A stretch of 64,000 nt of DNA from Sphingomonas sp. SRS2 (lineage in GTDB: Bacteria > Pseudomonadota > Alphaproteobacteria > Sphingomonadales > Sphingomonadaceae), in the NCBI RefSeq assembly GCF_000971055.1, contig NZ_LARW01000098.1, positions 1 through 64,000 on the forward strand, written 5' to 3'. Below the pieces are notes generated by a model. It was not told where the DNA came from. It saw only the letters and a list, made by a program, of their open reading frames with translations, and searched no databases. Positions 21,566 through 29,435 of the stretch are shown here, piece by piece. The translations under genes were made by a program, and so were the position numbers. The first letter of the stretch is position 1; each line of letters starts with the position of its first letter.

Positions 21566-21581
21566 CGGCAAAGCCTTGCCG
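21566..21581. promoter_or_regulatory. CGGCAA-N4-TTGCCG palindrome, candidate FlbD site
   Basis: This exact inverted repeat has the same arms and 4-base spacer as the two palindromes upstream of flgB (34144 and 34164). A variant with inverted arm order (TTTGCCG-GT-CGGCAAA) lies 27 bp to the left. Binding by FlbD is inferred from co-location with flagellar promoters only. Confidence 0.5.
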
Positions 21582-21725
21582 GGTCGGCTTTTTCCGGCGT
21601 CTTCGACGCCACGTGCTTCCGCATGAAAGCCGGTTTAAGCAAAAAAATCAGAAAATATTATCGTTATAAATCAGATAGATGATATGATTTTTCCGGGAAA
21701 AGTGAGCGTGGTGAACTTTCCTGGT

Positions 21726-21752
21726 TAAAGGGCGGGTAAGCATGGCCGTTAA
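21726..21752 (+). promoter_or_regulatory. Sigma-28-type promoter of fliC1
   Basis: TAAA at 21726-21729 and GCCGTTAA at 21745-21752 are separated by exactly 15 bases. The E. coli FliA consensus is TAAA-N15-GCCGATAA, so one base differs. The element ends 65 bases before the fliC1 ATG, close to the distance for fliC2. Confidence 0.85.
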
Positions 21753-21817
21753 TGGGATCGAGGCGAGAACGGCCAGCACCGGATCGTCGCCCCTTAACAG
21801 GAACAAGGACTGATCCA

Positions 21818-22642
21818 ATGACCGTCATCAACACCAACATTTCTTCGCTGCGTGCCCAGAATGCGGGCCGCCTTGCTGACGCCATGCAGGCAACCGCGAT
21901 GGCCCGCCTTTCGAGCGGCAAGCGGATCAACAGCGCCAAGGACGACGCCGCCGGCCTCGCCATCGCTTCCTCGATGACCGCTTCGATCCGCGGCATGAGC
22001 GTGGCGATCCGCAACGCCAACGACGGCATCTCGCTGGCGCAGACCGCTGAAGGTGCGCTCGGCGAAGCCGCCAACATGCTGCAGCGTATCCGCGAACTGG
22101 CCGTCCAGGCCGCCAACGGTACCTATCAGAACAGCGACCGCGACAATCTGCAGACCGAAGTCGCAGCACTTCAGAGCCAGATCTCGAATGTCGTTACCGC
22201 CACCAAGTTCAATGGCAACACGCTGTTCTCGGCGACTTCGACGGCGACCACCTTCGCGATCCAGACCGGCATCAACTCCGGCGACACCACTGCGGTGTCG
22301 ATCGGTGGCCTGGCCAGCGTCGCCCTGGCCTATGCCAGCACGATCCAGGTCGATACCGTTTCGGAAGCTTCCACCGCGCTCGGTGTCGTCGATACCGCGC
22401 TGACCCAGGTCGCCAACGTCCGGGCCAATCTCGGCGCCAACCAGAACCGCCTCGAAGCCAGCATCGCTGTGCTGACCGCGAACGTGACCAACCTTTCCGA
22501 AGCCCGCTCGCGGATCGAGGATACCGACTTCTCGGTGGAATCGAGCAATCTGGCAAAGGCAGGGATATTGTCGCAGGCATCGACCGCGATGCTTGCCCAG
22601 GCGAACCAGACCCAGCAGAATGTGCTGAGCCTGCTCAAGTAA
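21818..22642 (+). CDS. fliC: Flagellin 1
   Basis: The 274-residue filament protein has the conserved N-terminal D0/D1 region ([16 protein letters not shown], then [19 protein letters not shown]) and C-terminal D0 region ending [15 protein letters not shown]. The hypervariable middle is short, as in other alphaproteobacterial flagellins. The ATG at 21818 follows an AAGGAC ribosome site; the frame is open upstream but those residues are leader. A sigma-28-type promoter lies upstream. It is one of two adjacent near-identical flagellins; the second follows about 700 bp downstream. Confidence 0.96.
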   Translation: MTVINTNISSLRAQNAGRLADAMQATAMARLSSGKRINSAKDDAAGLAIASSMTASIRGMSVAIRNANDGISLAQTAEGALGEAANMLQRIRELAVQAANGTYQNSDRDNLQTEVAALQSQISNVVTATKFNGNTLFSATSTATTFAIQTGINSGDTTAVSIGGLASVALAYASTIQVDTVSEASTALGVVDTALTQVANVRANLGANQNRLEASIAVLTANVTNLSEARSRIEDTDFSVESSNLAKAGILSQASTAMLAQANQTQQNVLSLLK

Positions 22643-22665
22643 ACCGATTACAATTGCTGGCCGAG

Positions 22666-22706
22666 ACGGCTCCCGGTGCATCGCATCGGGAGCCGTTTCG
22701 GTTTTT
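22666..22706 (+). terminator. Rho-independent terminator of fliC1
   Basis: ACGGCTCCCG (22666-22675) pairs with CGGGAGCCGT (22687-22696) and is followed by TTCGGTTTTT. It lies 24 bp after the fliC1 stop, so fliC1 is monocistronic. Confidence 0.88.
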
Positions 22707-23250
22707 GGCGTCTTTGATTGTCTTCAGGCGCCGGCGGCAGGCTGTCCACCATAGCTGGCTTGCCGGTCCCTGCATCCCGGATCACGTCAGGGATCGAATG
22801 CGCGGCACCGCTCGGCTCTTGAAGCCTCTTCTCGCGCCCTGAGCGATAGCATGGGCGCTCTGAGCACGCCTTCGGCCGGCTGGCGAGCTGACCCACCATC
22901 CGTCAGTCTACACACAAAGCAGCTCGCTGCCCTCGGCGGCGCTCGGGCGACGGTGGGGCTGCTGCGCCGGCCGACCCGGCCTCACGCATCCTTCCTCGCG
23001 ACAGTGGTGGTCCACCGGATGGATTTTTGGCGGATGCGCCGTTCAAGGCCTTCCGCATGACCGTGGCACAGGCCTCGCGCCTCGTCCGAATGACGGTAAA
23101 GAGATTAATGTCAGGATCTCGACCGGCAGACATTCGGCTATAGTCTAATGTCAAATACCCTTGAATTCCTTGGATATTGCGCGCCCGCGCGTAGAGGCGG
23201 GCCCATCGGGACAAAACTAATTTATGGTTAATCCGGGTTAACCATCTTTC
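22707..23250. other. Long gene-poor spacer between the two flagellin genes
   Basis: About 540 bases with no convincing gene. The longest frame (22903-23214, minus) has a Gly/Pro/Arg-rich product without a ribosome site or recognisable domain, and I do not accept it. The stretch may be a decayed gene or a dispersed repeat; no second copy is present in this window. The right end runs into the fliC2 promoter. Confidence 0.4.
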
Positions 23251-23254
23251 TTCC

Positions 23255-23281
23255 TTAAGGCTGGTTTCGAGGCGTCGTTAA
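23255..23281 (+). promoter_or_regulatory. Sigma-28-type promoter of fliC2
   Basis: TTAA (23255-23258), 15 bases, then GTCGTTAA (23274-23281). It differs by one base in each half from the fliC1 element and has the same spacing. It ends 62 bases before the fliC2 ATG, and the two leaders are alignable. Confidence 0.75.
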
Positions 23282-23343
23282 CCGGATCGTGGCGAGGACG
23301 GTCAGTAGCCGGAACGCCGAGTAGTAGCGGAAGGATTACATCA

Positions 23344-24168
23344 ATGGCTGTTATCAACACTAACGTTTCGTCGCTTCGTTCGCAGAACGCTGGCCGCCTC
23401 GCCGACAAGACCCTGGCGACCGCCATGGAGCGTCTGTCGAGCGGCAAGCGCATCAACAGCGCCAAGGACGACGCCGCCGGCATGGCGATCGCTTCTTCCA
23501 TGACCGCATCGGTTCGCGGCATGTCGGTTGCGATCCGCAACGCCAACGACGGCATCTCGCTGGCCCAGACCGCTGAAGGCGCTCTCGGCGAAGTCAGCAA
23601 CATGCTGCAGCGTGTTCGTGAACTTGCCGTCCAGGCGAGCAACGGCACCTACCAGACCAGCGACCGCGACAATCTGCAGACCGAGGTCAAGGCGCTGCAG
23701 GACCAGATCTCGGACGTCGTCACGAAGACCAAGTTCAACGGCAACACGCTGTTCTCGGCCACTTCGACCGCGACGAGCTTCGCGATCCAGACCGGCATCA
23801 ACTCGGGCGACACCACGTCGATCTCGATCGGTGGTCTGAGCAGCGTTGCCGCAGCTTATGCGACGGGCATTCAGGTCGACAGCGTCACCGAAGCTCAGGC
23901 TGCGATCACCGCTTCTGACACCGCGCTGACCCAGGTCAACACGGTCCGTGCCAGCCTCGGTGCGACCCAGAGCCGCCTCGACGCCGCCGTCAACGTGCTG
24001 ACCGCGAACGTCAACAACCTGTCCGAAGCCCGCTCGCGGATCGAGGACGCGGACTTCTCGGCGGAATCGACGGCTCTCGCCAAGGCGCAGATCCTGTCGC
24101 AGGCCTCCACCGCGATGCTCGCCCAGGCGAACCAGAACGGCCAGGGCGTCCTGAGCCTGCTTCGCTAA
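23344..24168 (+). CDS. fliC: Flagellin 2
   Basis: This second 274-residue flagellin has the same length as the first and aligns without gaps. Both share [17 protein letters not shown] and [19 protein letters not shown], and they differ mainly in the middle and in scattered conservative changes; it ends [12 protein letters not shown]. It has its own sigma-28-type promoter, a GGAAGGA ribosome site and a strong terminator, so the two flagellins are independently expressed. Tandem duplication is the simplest origin. Confidence 0.96.
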   Translation: MAVINTNVSSLRSQNAGRLADKTLATAMERLSSGKRINSAKDDAAGMAIASSMTASVRGMSVAIRNANDGISLAQTAEGALGEVSNMLQRVRELAVQASNGTYQTSDRDNLQTEVKALQDQISDVVTKTKFNGNTLFSATSTATSFAIQTGINSGDTTSISIGGLSSVAAAYATGIQVDSVTEAQAAITASDTALTQVNTVRASLGATQSRLDAAVNVLTANVNNLSEARSRIEDADFSAESTALAKAQILSQASTAMLAQANQNGQGVLSLLR

Positions 24169-24203
24169 GGAATAGACGGCCAACCAAACTCGGCCGTCCG
24201 ATA

Positions 24204-24246
24204 GGCCCCCGGCGCAATGTTTCCCCGCGCCGGGGGCCTTTTCCTT
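24204..24246 (+). terminator. Strong rho-independent terminator of fliC2
   Basis: GGCCCCCGGCGC (24204-24215) pairs perfectly with GCGCCGGGGGCC (24227-24238), followed by TTTTCCTT. A weaker hairpin (ACGGCC with GGCCGT, 24176-24197) precedes it. Confidence 0.93.
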
Positions 24247-24316
24247 GAGTACCTGGAACGGCTCCCGATCCGATGGATTGGATCACGCATTCCAGGATGT
24301 TGTGTACCGCGATGAT

Positions 24317-24345
24317 TTTCGGCCGGCCCAATCGGCCGGCCGAAA
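24317..24345. promoter_or_regulatory. Perfect 12-bp inverted repeat before an unknown flagellar-cluster gene
   Basis: TTTCGGCCGGCC at 24317-24328 is mirrored exactly at 24334-24345 across a five-base CAATC spacer. It sits 30 bases before the ATG at 24376. It could be an operator or a leader hairpin; without a T-run it is not a standard terminator. Confidence 0.65.
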
Positions 24346-24375
24346 CATCGAGTCAGTGTTCGACAGGAATATGTG

Positions 24376-25137
24376 ATGGATGCGTCTCCCTCGGCCAGCG
24401 GAAATGGTTTCGACGCAGCGCTCAAGGCGCTTGAGGATCTCGACACGACGGTTGCCCCGCCCCGCGAGGCAGCGCCTGCGATCGTCGTGGCGCCCGCCAT
24501 CGAACCGGTCAGCGCCCTTGCATTTTCCGATGCCGAAGACCCAGGCGAGCCCGCCGCGATCCTCGCCATCGCCGTTCCCGAAATCGTCGAGCTCCCTAAC
24601 CAGCCCGCGGGGCCGGTAGCTGCTCCACAACCCATCGCCGCGGCCGCGCCAGTGCCAGTGCAGGCCGAGGCCGCGCCGGCGGCGCCCGTCCATGTAGTAG
24701 CCGCGCCCACCAGGGGCACTTTCACCAAAGTCGCGATTGGACTGGGTCTTGTATCCAGCGCCGTATCAGCTGCCGGGCTGATCGTCGCCGAACGCACCAT
24801 CATGTCCGCGCAGCTGGTCGTCGCCGACGCGCGCGAGCGCCAGCGCCAGCTCGAACATGCCAACAAGCTGATCGACGATCTGGAACGGGTGCGTGACAAG
24901 CAGGTCGAATTGCTCCGCGCGCAGCAGGCGCAACTAAGCGCCGCGCCGGTCAGCAGCGCCGAGCTTCAGCACAGGATGGAAACTTTGCAAGCCGGCCTGC
25001 TCGCGCGCGATCCACTCAACGAGGTAGTGGTAGCGATCCGCGAGGGCCAGGCTGGCACCAATGCCCGGTTCAGCGAGTTCGGGATGAAAATCGAACGACT
25101 GGAAGCTGCAATGGGTCGGGGTGGCGACGGGCATTGA
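24376..25137 (+). CDS. Unknown membrane-anchored coiled-coil protein between fliC2 and fliA
   Basis: The 253-residue product is not a family I recognise. It has an acidic, Ala/Pro-rich N-terminus of about 115 residues (FDAALKALEDLDTTVAPP), one membrane span near 118-140 (VAIGLGLVSSAVSAAGLIVA), and a charged coiled coil (ARERQRQLEHANKLIDDLER) running to the C-terminus WGRGGDGH-like end. The topology would leave a long disordered tail on one side and a coiled coil on the other. It lies between the flagellins and fliA and converges with fliA, which suggests a motility role, but that is only context. An AGGA precedes the ATG. Confidence 0.65.
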   Translation: MDASPSASGNGFDAALKALEDLDTTVAPPREAAPAIVVAPAIEPVSALAFSDAEDPGEPAAILAIAVPEIVELPNQPAGPVAAPQPIAAAAPVPVQAEAAPAAPVHVVAAPTRGTFTKVAIGLGLVSSAVSAAGLIVAERTIMSAQLVVADARERQRQLEHANKLIDDLERVRDKQVELLRAQQAQLSAAPVSSAELQHRMETLQAGLLARDPLNEVVVAIREGQAGTNARFSEFGMKIERLEAAMGRGGDGH

Positions 25138-25176
25138 TCGTCGCGCCTCAGGCGCCGGGGGCCGAGGCGGATCAGG

Positions 25177-25908
25177 CTATCGCCATTCCTTCAGCGAGCC
25201 GCGCAGCTTGTCGAGTGCGGCTTTCTTGATCTGGCAAACGCGCGCCGCGCCGATCCCCAATGTCTGGCCGATTTCCTCGAGGTTCATTTCCTCGACGAAG
25301 TAGAGCTGGAGAACCATCGCCTCCCGTTCGGGGAGGTCGGAGATATGTCCGGTTAGCGCCTGGCCGAGTTCTTCGCGCTCGATCGTCTGGTCGGCGCGCT
25401 CCTCGACATCGGCGAACCAGATCGACTGGTCCGAATAAACCTCATCGAGCGATTCCTGATAGGTCGCGGCGGTCTCGTCGATCAGCGCACGGAAGGCCGC
25501 GCCGTCGAGGCCGAGCGCCTGGGCGAGTTCCGACTCACTGGGGCTGCGGCCATAGGTCTTCTCGAACTCGGCCTTGGCCTTGAGCATCTGGCGTCGCTTG
25601 CCCATCGCCGAGCGGCTCATGGTGGCGTGACGGCGCAGGTGATCGATCATCGCGCCGCGCACCCGCATCGACGCATAAGTCGAGAAGGCGTGGCCGCGGT
25701 CCTCATAGCCATTCGCGGCCTCGACCAGCGAGATCATGCCGATCTGGATCAGATCCTCGATGTCGATCGCCGAGGAAACCCGGCCATGGACATGCCAGGC
25801 GATCTTGCGGACCAGCTGCATATGGCTGCGCACCAGCTCCTCCGGCCGTGCCTTCTGGGGCTTGCGGCCATAGGTCAGCTGTTGGGACTCTCTCGTTTCA
25901 GCCAGCAC
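25177..25908 (-). CDS. fliA: Flagellar sigma factor FliA (sigma-28), GTG start
   Basis: The 243-residue protein is a sigma-70-family factor without region 1. Region 2 is seen in DIEDLIQIGMISLVEAANGY and FSTYASMRVRGAMIDHLR (about residues 45-90), and region 4 in LPEREAMVLQLYFVEEMNLE with EIGQTLGIGAARVCQIKKAA at the end. I start at the GTG at 25908, inside the flhG stop region, behind GGAGG nine bases upstream; upstream codons in this frame are flhG shadow. It is the predicted reader of the T(A/T)AA-N15-G(C/T)CGTTAA promoters here and the target of FlgM. Confidence 0.93.
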   Translation of the reverse strand: MLAETRESQQLTYGRKPQKARPEELVRSHMQLVRKIAWHVHGRVSSAIDIEDLIQIGMISLVEAANGYEDRGHAFSTYASMRVRGAMIDHLRRHATMSRSAMGKRRQMLKAKAEFEKTYGRSPSESELAQALGLDGAAFRALIDETAATYQESLDEVYSDQSIWFADVEERADQTIEREELGQALTGHISDLPEREAMVLQLYFVEEMNLEEIGQTLGIGAARVCQIKKAALDKLRGSLKEWR

Positions 25909-26758
25909 GAAGCACCGCCTCCATGCCGAAGAAGCAGTCGCCGCCCGCCTGCGCGCCGATATCGAGCGTGTCGATCGTCCGGGCGAGGTGGCCGATGGCC
26001 TGAGCGGCACGCGCATTGGGATATTGGTCGACAACCAGCCGGCGGCGGGCTGCGGCGGTCAGGACGCGTTCGTCCTTGGGAACACCGCCGAGATAGCTCA
26101 GCGACGTGTCGTCGAGGAAGCGTGCGGTCACGTCACGGAAGCGGCGGAACAGTTCGCGCCCCATCGCCTCGTCGCCGATGCGGTTGGTGATGATCGCGAT
26201 GTCGCGGACGTCATGGTCGAGCGCGAGCAGCTTGACGGTGCCGTAGGCGTCCATGAACCGCTCGGCATCGGGCGCGAGCACGACGATCGGCAGGTCGGCC
26301 GAAGCGACCATGTCCAGAGTGTCGGGATCGGCGCTGCCTGGCGTGTCGACGATGACATAGTCCAGCGAGCGGCGATGCGGACGGAAGGCGTCGGCGAGCT
26401 TGAGGCGCGCGGCGAGGTCGACCCGGCCGGCGGCGTCGACCGGCCCGGCGGGTACGACGAACAGTGCCTCGGGGCCGTCCACGACGATCTCGTCGATCGT
26501 CAGGCGGCCGCCGATCACGTCATCGATCGATTCCTTGGGATTGAAACCCATCATGCGGGTCGCGTCGGTCGGGCCCGGATCGCAATCGACCAGCATCGCG
26601 CGGCGGTGCATCTTCGAAAGCGACAGCGCCAGATTGGCGGCGATCGTCGTCTTGCCGACGCCGCTGCGGCCACAGGCGATGCTGATTACACGGGCGCTGC
26701 GTTGCTGCTTGGCGGTACCCGGCAGGTCGGCGAGGGTTGGCATATGGGCGAAGGTCAT
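25898..26758 (-). CDS. flhG: MinD-like ATPase FlhG/FleN
   Basis: The 286-residue protein is a ParA/MinD ATPase with a deviant Walker A (SIACGRSGVGKTTIAANLAL, about residues 26-45) and the Asp-rich loops MLVDCDPGPTD and YVIVDTPGSADPD. FlhG homologues control flagellar number and position. It overlaps the flhA stop (ATGA) and the fliA start, forming flhA-flhG-fliA. The GTPase FlhF, which precedes FlhG in many polarly flagellated bacteria, is absent. Confidence 0.88.
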   Translation of the reverse strand: MTFAHMPTLADLPGTAKQQRSARVISIACGRSGVGKTTIAANLALSLSKMHRRAMLVDCDPGPTDATRMMGFNPKESIDDVIGGRLTIDEIVVDGPEALFVVPAGPVDAAGRVDLAARLKLADAFRPHRRSLDYVIVDTPGSADPDTLDMVASADLPIVVLAPDAERFMDAYGTVKLLALDHDVRDIAIITNRIGDEAMGRELFRRFRDVTARFLDDTSLSYLGGVPKDERVLTAAARRRLVVDQYPNARAAQAIGHLARTIDTLDIGAQAGGDCFFGMEAVLRAG

Positions 26759-28902
26759 GCTGCCGTCTCCAGGGGCCGTGCGCCTAATGCGCCGGCGCTA
26801 CCTTGATGGGTGGGTCCGCCGCCGACGACAGCTGCGACCTCCACGGCCTTGCCATCGGGGATCTCGAGGAAGGACATGACGGGGGTCTCCGGCAGATGGG
26901 GCTTGAGAAGGCGGGCAAGGGCGCGGCGCGCAATCGGCGAGGTGACGATCGCGAACCGGGTCGCGCTGTTGACCAGCGGAGCCGACGCTTCGGAAATCGC
27001 CGCGACGACCTTGTTGGCGAGCGCGGGTTCGAACGGGTGGGCGGCGCCGGGCGAAGTGCGGACCGCCTGCGCGAGCAGCGATTCGAGACCGGCGTCGAGG
27101 GTGACGACCGGCAGCGGCATCTTCACCGGCACGAGCGTCTGGACGATCAGCGCGCCGATCTTGGAACGGATATTCTCGACCAGCGACTGGGCATCGGCCG
27201 ACATGGTCGAGGCGTCGACCATCGCTTCGGCGATGCGACGGAAATCCTTGAGGGGCACGCCCTCGGCCAGCAGTGCGCGGCTGGCTGCGGCGATCTGCGC
27301 CAGACTGAGCGGCTGCGGGGTGAGGCCGGCGACCAGTTGAGGCGCGGATTCCTTGAGGGCGTCGAGCAGGCGCTGCGCTTCGTCCATGCCGAACAGATCG
27401 GCGGCGGCGGCGGCGATCACCTGGTTGAGATGGGTGGCGACCACGGTGGCGGGATCGACGACGGTATAGCCCGCGACGATCGCGTCGCCGCGCTTATCGG
27501 GGCTGATCCACACCGCTTCGAGGCCGAAGCTGGGATCGCGGACCATGCGGCCATCGACCGTGCCCTCCAGATCGCCGCTGTCGAGCGCGAGTAGCTGATC
27601 GGGGAAGGCTTCATCTTCGCCCATGATCACGCCGGCAACGGTGATGCGATAGGCGTTCGGCGGCAGACTGAGATTGTCGCGGACGCGGACCAGCGGCACG
27701 ACGAAACCGAGCTCGCGCGAGAGCTGGCGGCGGATGCCGGTGATGCGGGCCATCAGCGGCGCGCCCTTGCGGTCGTCGACGAGGCTCACCAGGCCATAGC
27801 CCAGTTCGAGGCCCAGCGCGGCGCCGTCCGAAATCTCGTTCCAGTCGACGCTGTGCGGCGACACCGGGGCAGGAGCGTTGGCGGCTTCGGTCGCGGCGAC
27901 TTCGAGCGCGGTCTCGGCGCTCTTGGCCTTGCTTAGTTTCCAGGCGGCGAAACCGGCGATGGCCGATGCCGGGAGGATGATGAAGTGCGGCATGCCGGGG
28001 ACGATGCCGAGCAGGAACAGGATGCCCGAGACCGGCGCCCAGGCGCGGGCCGAACCGAACTGGCTGCTGATCTGGCCGGCAAGGTCGAGCGGCGAGGAGA
28101 CGCGGGTGACGATCGCGGCGGCCGCGATCGACAGCAGCAGCGCGGGGACCTGCGCCACCAGCGCGTCACCGATCGCGAGGATGATATAGGTGGAGGCCGC
28201 TTCCGACAGCGACAGGCCATGGCTCATCACGCCGAGGATCAGGCCGCCGAGGATATTGATCACGAGGATCAGCACGCCGGCGACGGCATCGCCCTTCACG
28301 AACTTGGAGGCACCGTCCATCGAGCCGTAGAAGTCGGCTTCGGTGGCGACTTCCTGGCGGCGCAGCTTGGCGTCTTCGGGGGTGAGCAGACCGGCGTTGA
28401 GATCGGCGTCGATCGCCATCTGCTTGCCGGGCATCGCGTCGAGGGTGAAGCGCGCCGAGACTTCGGAGACGCGGCCGGCGCCCTTGGTGATCACGACGAG
28501 GTTGATCACCATCAGGATACCGAACACGAACAGGCCGACGGCATAGTCGCCGCCGATCAGGAAGTTGCCGAAGCTTTCGATGACATGGCCGGCGGCGGCG
28601 GGGCCCAGATGCCCATCGACCAGCACGACGCGGGTCGACGCGACGTTCAGCGCAAGGCGGAACAGGGTGGCGAACAGCAGCACCGTCGGAAAGGAAGAGA
28701 AGTCCAGCGGCTTGGCCGCGTTGAGCGAGACCATCAGCACCGCGAGGCTGATCATGATATTGGCGATGAAGCCGACATCGAGCAGGAATGCTGGCACCGG
28801 GATCACCATCAGCCCGACGAGCATCAGCGTCGCGAGCGGCAGGATCGCGCTACGGCCGGTGGCCGCCCACAATTTCCGAGTCACCGAAACCGGCGCCGCC
28901 AT
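26755..28902 (-). CDS. flhA: Flagellar export gate protein FlhA
   Basis: The 715-residue export-gate protein has an N-terminal membrane domain with about eight spans, the conserved FHIPEP-like segment seen as RFTLDAMPGKQMAIDADLNAG (about residues 145-165), and a cytoplasmic domain (from about 355) that docks export chaperones. FlhA forms the nonameric ring of the flagellar type III export gate. It is the first gene of the leftward flhA-flhG-fliA unit. flhB, fliP, fliQ and fliR lie outside the window. Confidence 0.97.
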   Translation of the reverse strand: MAAPVSVTRKLWAATGRSAILPLATLMLVGLMVIPVPAFLLDVGFIANIMISLAVLMVSLNAAKPLDFSSFPTVLLFATLFRLALNVASTRVVLVDGHLGPAAAGHVIESFGNFLIGGDYAVGLFVFGILMVINLVVITKGAGRVSEVSARFTLDAMPGKQMAIDADLNAGLLTPEDAKLRRQEVATEADFYGSMDGASKFVKGDAVAGVLILVINILGGLILGVMSHGLSLSEAASTYIILAIGDALVAQVPALLLSIAAAAIVTRVSSPLDLAGQISSQFGSARAWAPVSGILFLLGIVPGMPHFIILPASAIAGFAAWKLSKAKSAETALEVAATEAANAPAPVSPHSVDWNEISDGAALGLELGYGLVSLVDDRKGAPLMARITGIRRQLSRELGFVVPLVRVRDNLSLPPNAYRITVAGVIMGEDEAFPDQLLALDSGDLEGTVDGRMVRDPSFGLEAVWISPDKRGDAIVAGYTVVDPATVVATHLNQVIAAAAADLFGMDEAQRLLDALKESAPQLVAGLTPQPLSLAQIAAASRALLAEGVPLKDFRRIAEAMVDASTMSADAQSLVENIRSKIGALIVQTLVPVKMPLPVVTLDAGLESLLAQAVRTSPGAAHPFEPALANKVVAAISEASAPLVNSATRFAIVTSPIARRALARLLKPHLPETPVMSFLEIPDGKAVEVAAVVGGGPTHQGSAGALGARPLETAA

Positions 28903-29065
28903 GACTCAGGCCCCCCGCCGCGCGGAGCGCGATATGGCCGGGAAAGTGGCGGAAACTCTGGCTCTGGGCATTGCGTCCTCGATTGCCTTTGCATGACTGC
29001 ACGACGAGGAATGCCCGGAACGTGGTTAATTTTGCGTTAGGAAGCGTGAATATCGCGGCCCGGAC

Positions 29066-29092
29066 TTAAGACTTTCGGATGAAGGCCGTTAA
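29066..29092 (+). promoter_or_regulatory. Orphan sigma-28-type promoter facing the AT-rich insert
   Basis: TTAA (29066-29069), 15 bases, then a perfect local -10 GCCGTTAA (29085-29092). No rightward gene follows for 5 kb; the downstream genes lie on the opposite strand. Either the original target was lost when the insert arrived, or it makes an RNA antisense to the two insert genes. Confidence 0.5.
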
Positions 29093-29133
29093 ACTTCGGC
29101 TTTCTGGGTCGTGCGGCTGCGCCCGGCATCTAC

Positions 29134-29331
29134 TCAAGTACGGGTGCTGCTTTCATCTTCGAGATGCTGGATGGCTTCTGCAGCACCGCGATGGCCTAGC
29201 CGCAGCCAATCCCGGAGCATGATGCGCGCCACTGTTGAAGGAGGTCGCTCAACCAAGTCGGCTACCTCGCCAATGAAATTGCGTAGATTCATTTCCATGC
29301 GAATGTGCATGTCTTCCGACTTCTTTTCCAA
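29134..29331 (-). CDS. Small ribbon-helix-helix-like protein
   Basis: The 65-residue frame starts at a TTG (29331) with AGGA seven bases upstream; in-frame ATGs at 29310 and 29298 are alternatives. The part IRMEMNLRNFIGEVADLVER followed by PPSTVARIMLRDWL has the strand-helix-helix pattern of Arc/CopG repressors. It lies 100 bp downstream of the large ParB-like gene on the same strand and may be its regulator. The RHH call is from pattern, not a search. Confidence 0.5.
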   Translation of the reverse strand: MEKKSEDMHIRMEMNLRNFIGEVADLVERPPSTVARIMLRDWLRLGHRGAAEAIQHLEDESSTRT

Positions 29332-29435
29332 CGGTCGATCCTACACAGGTGTGGGTAAGGCTTCGCGCGTTGCGCCACGATTGCGCCATATCAGCAGCTG
29401 AAGGGAACGGTCATGCCGGTAGGCGTTCCAAGCCT

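Larger units (their letters stand above)
21366..21817. promoter_or_regulatory. Divergent control region between flbD and fliC1
   Basis: This 450-base gap has no gene. It holds a palindrome TTTGCCG-GT-CGGCAAA at 21524-21539, a second CGGCAA-AGCC-TTGCCG at 21566-21581, an AT-rich stretch at 21640-21700, and the sigma-28-type promoter of fliC1 at 21726-21752. The left part should contain the flbD operon promoter, which I could not pinpoint; no convincing sigma-54 element faces flbD. Confidence 0.7.

Noticed and set aside
22903-23214. 103-codon minus-strand frame between the flagellins
   Set aside because: No ribosome site, Gly/Pro/Arg-rich product and no domain; more likely decayed or repeat DNA.
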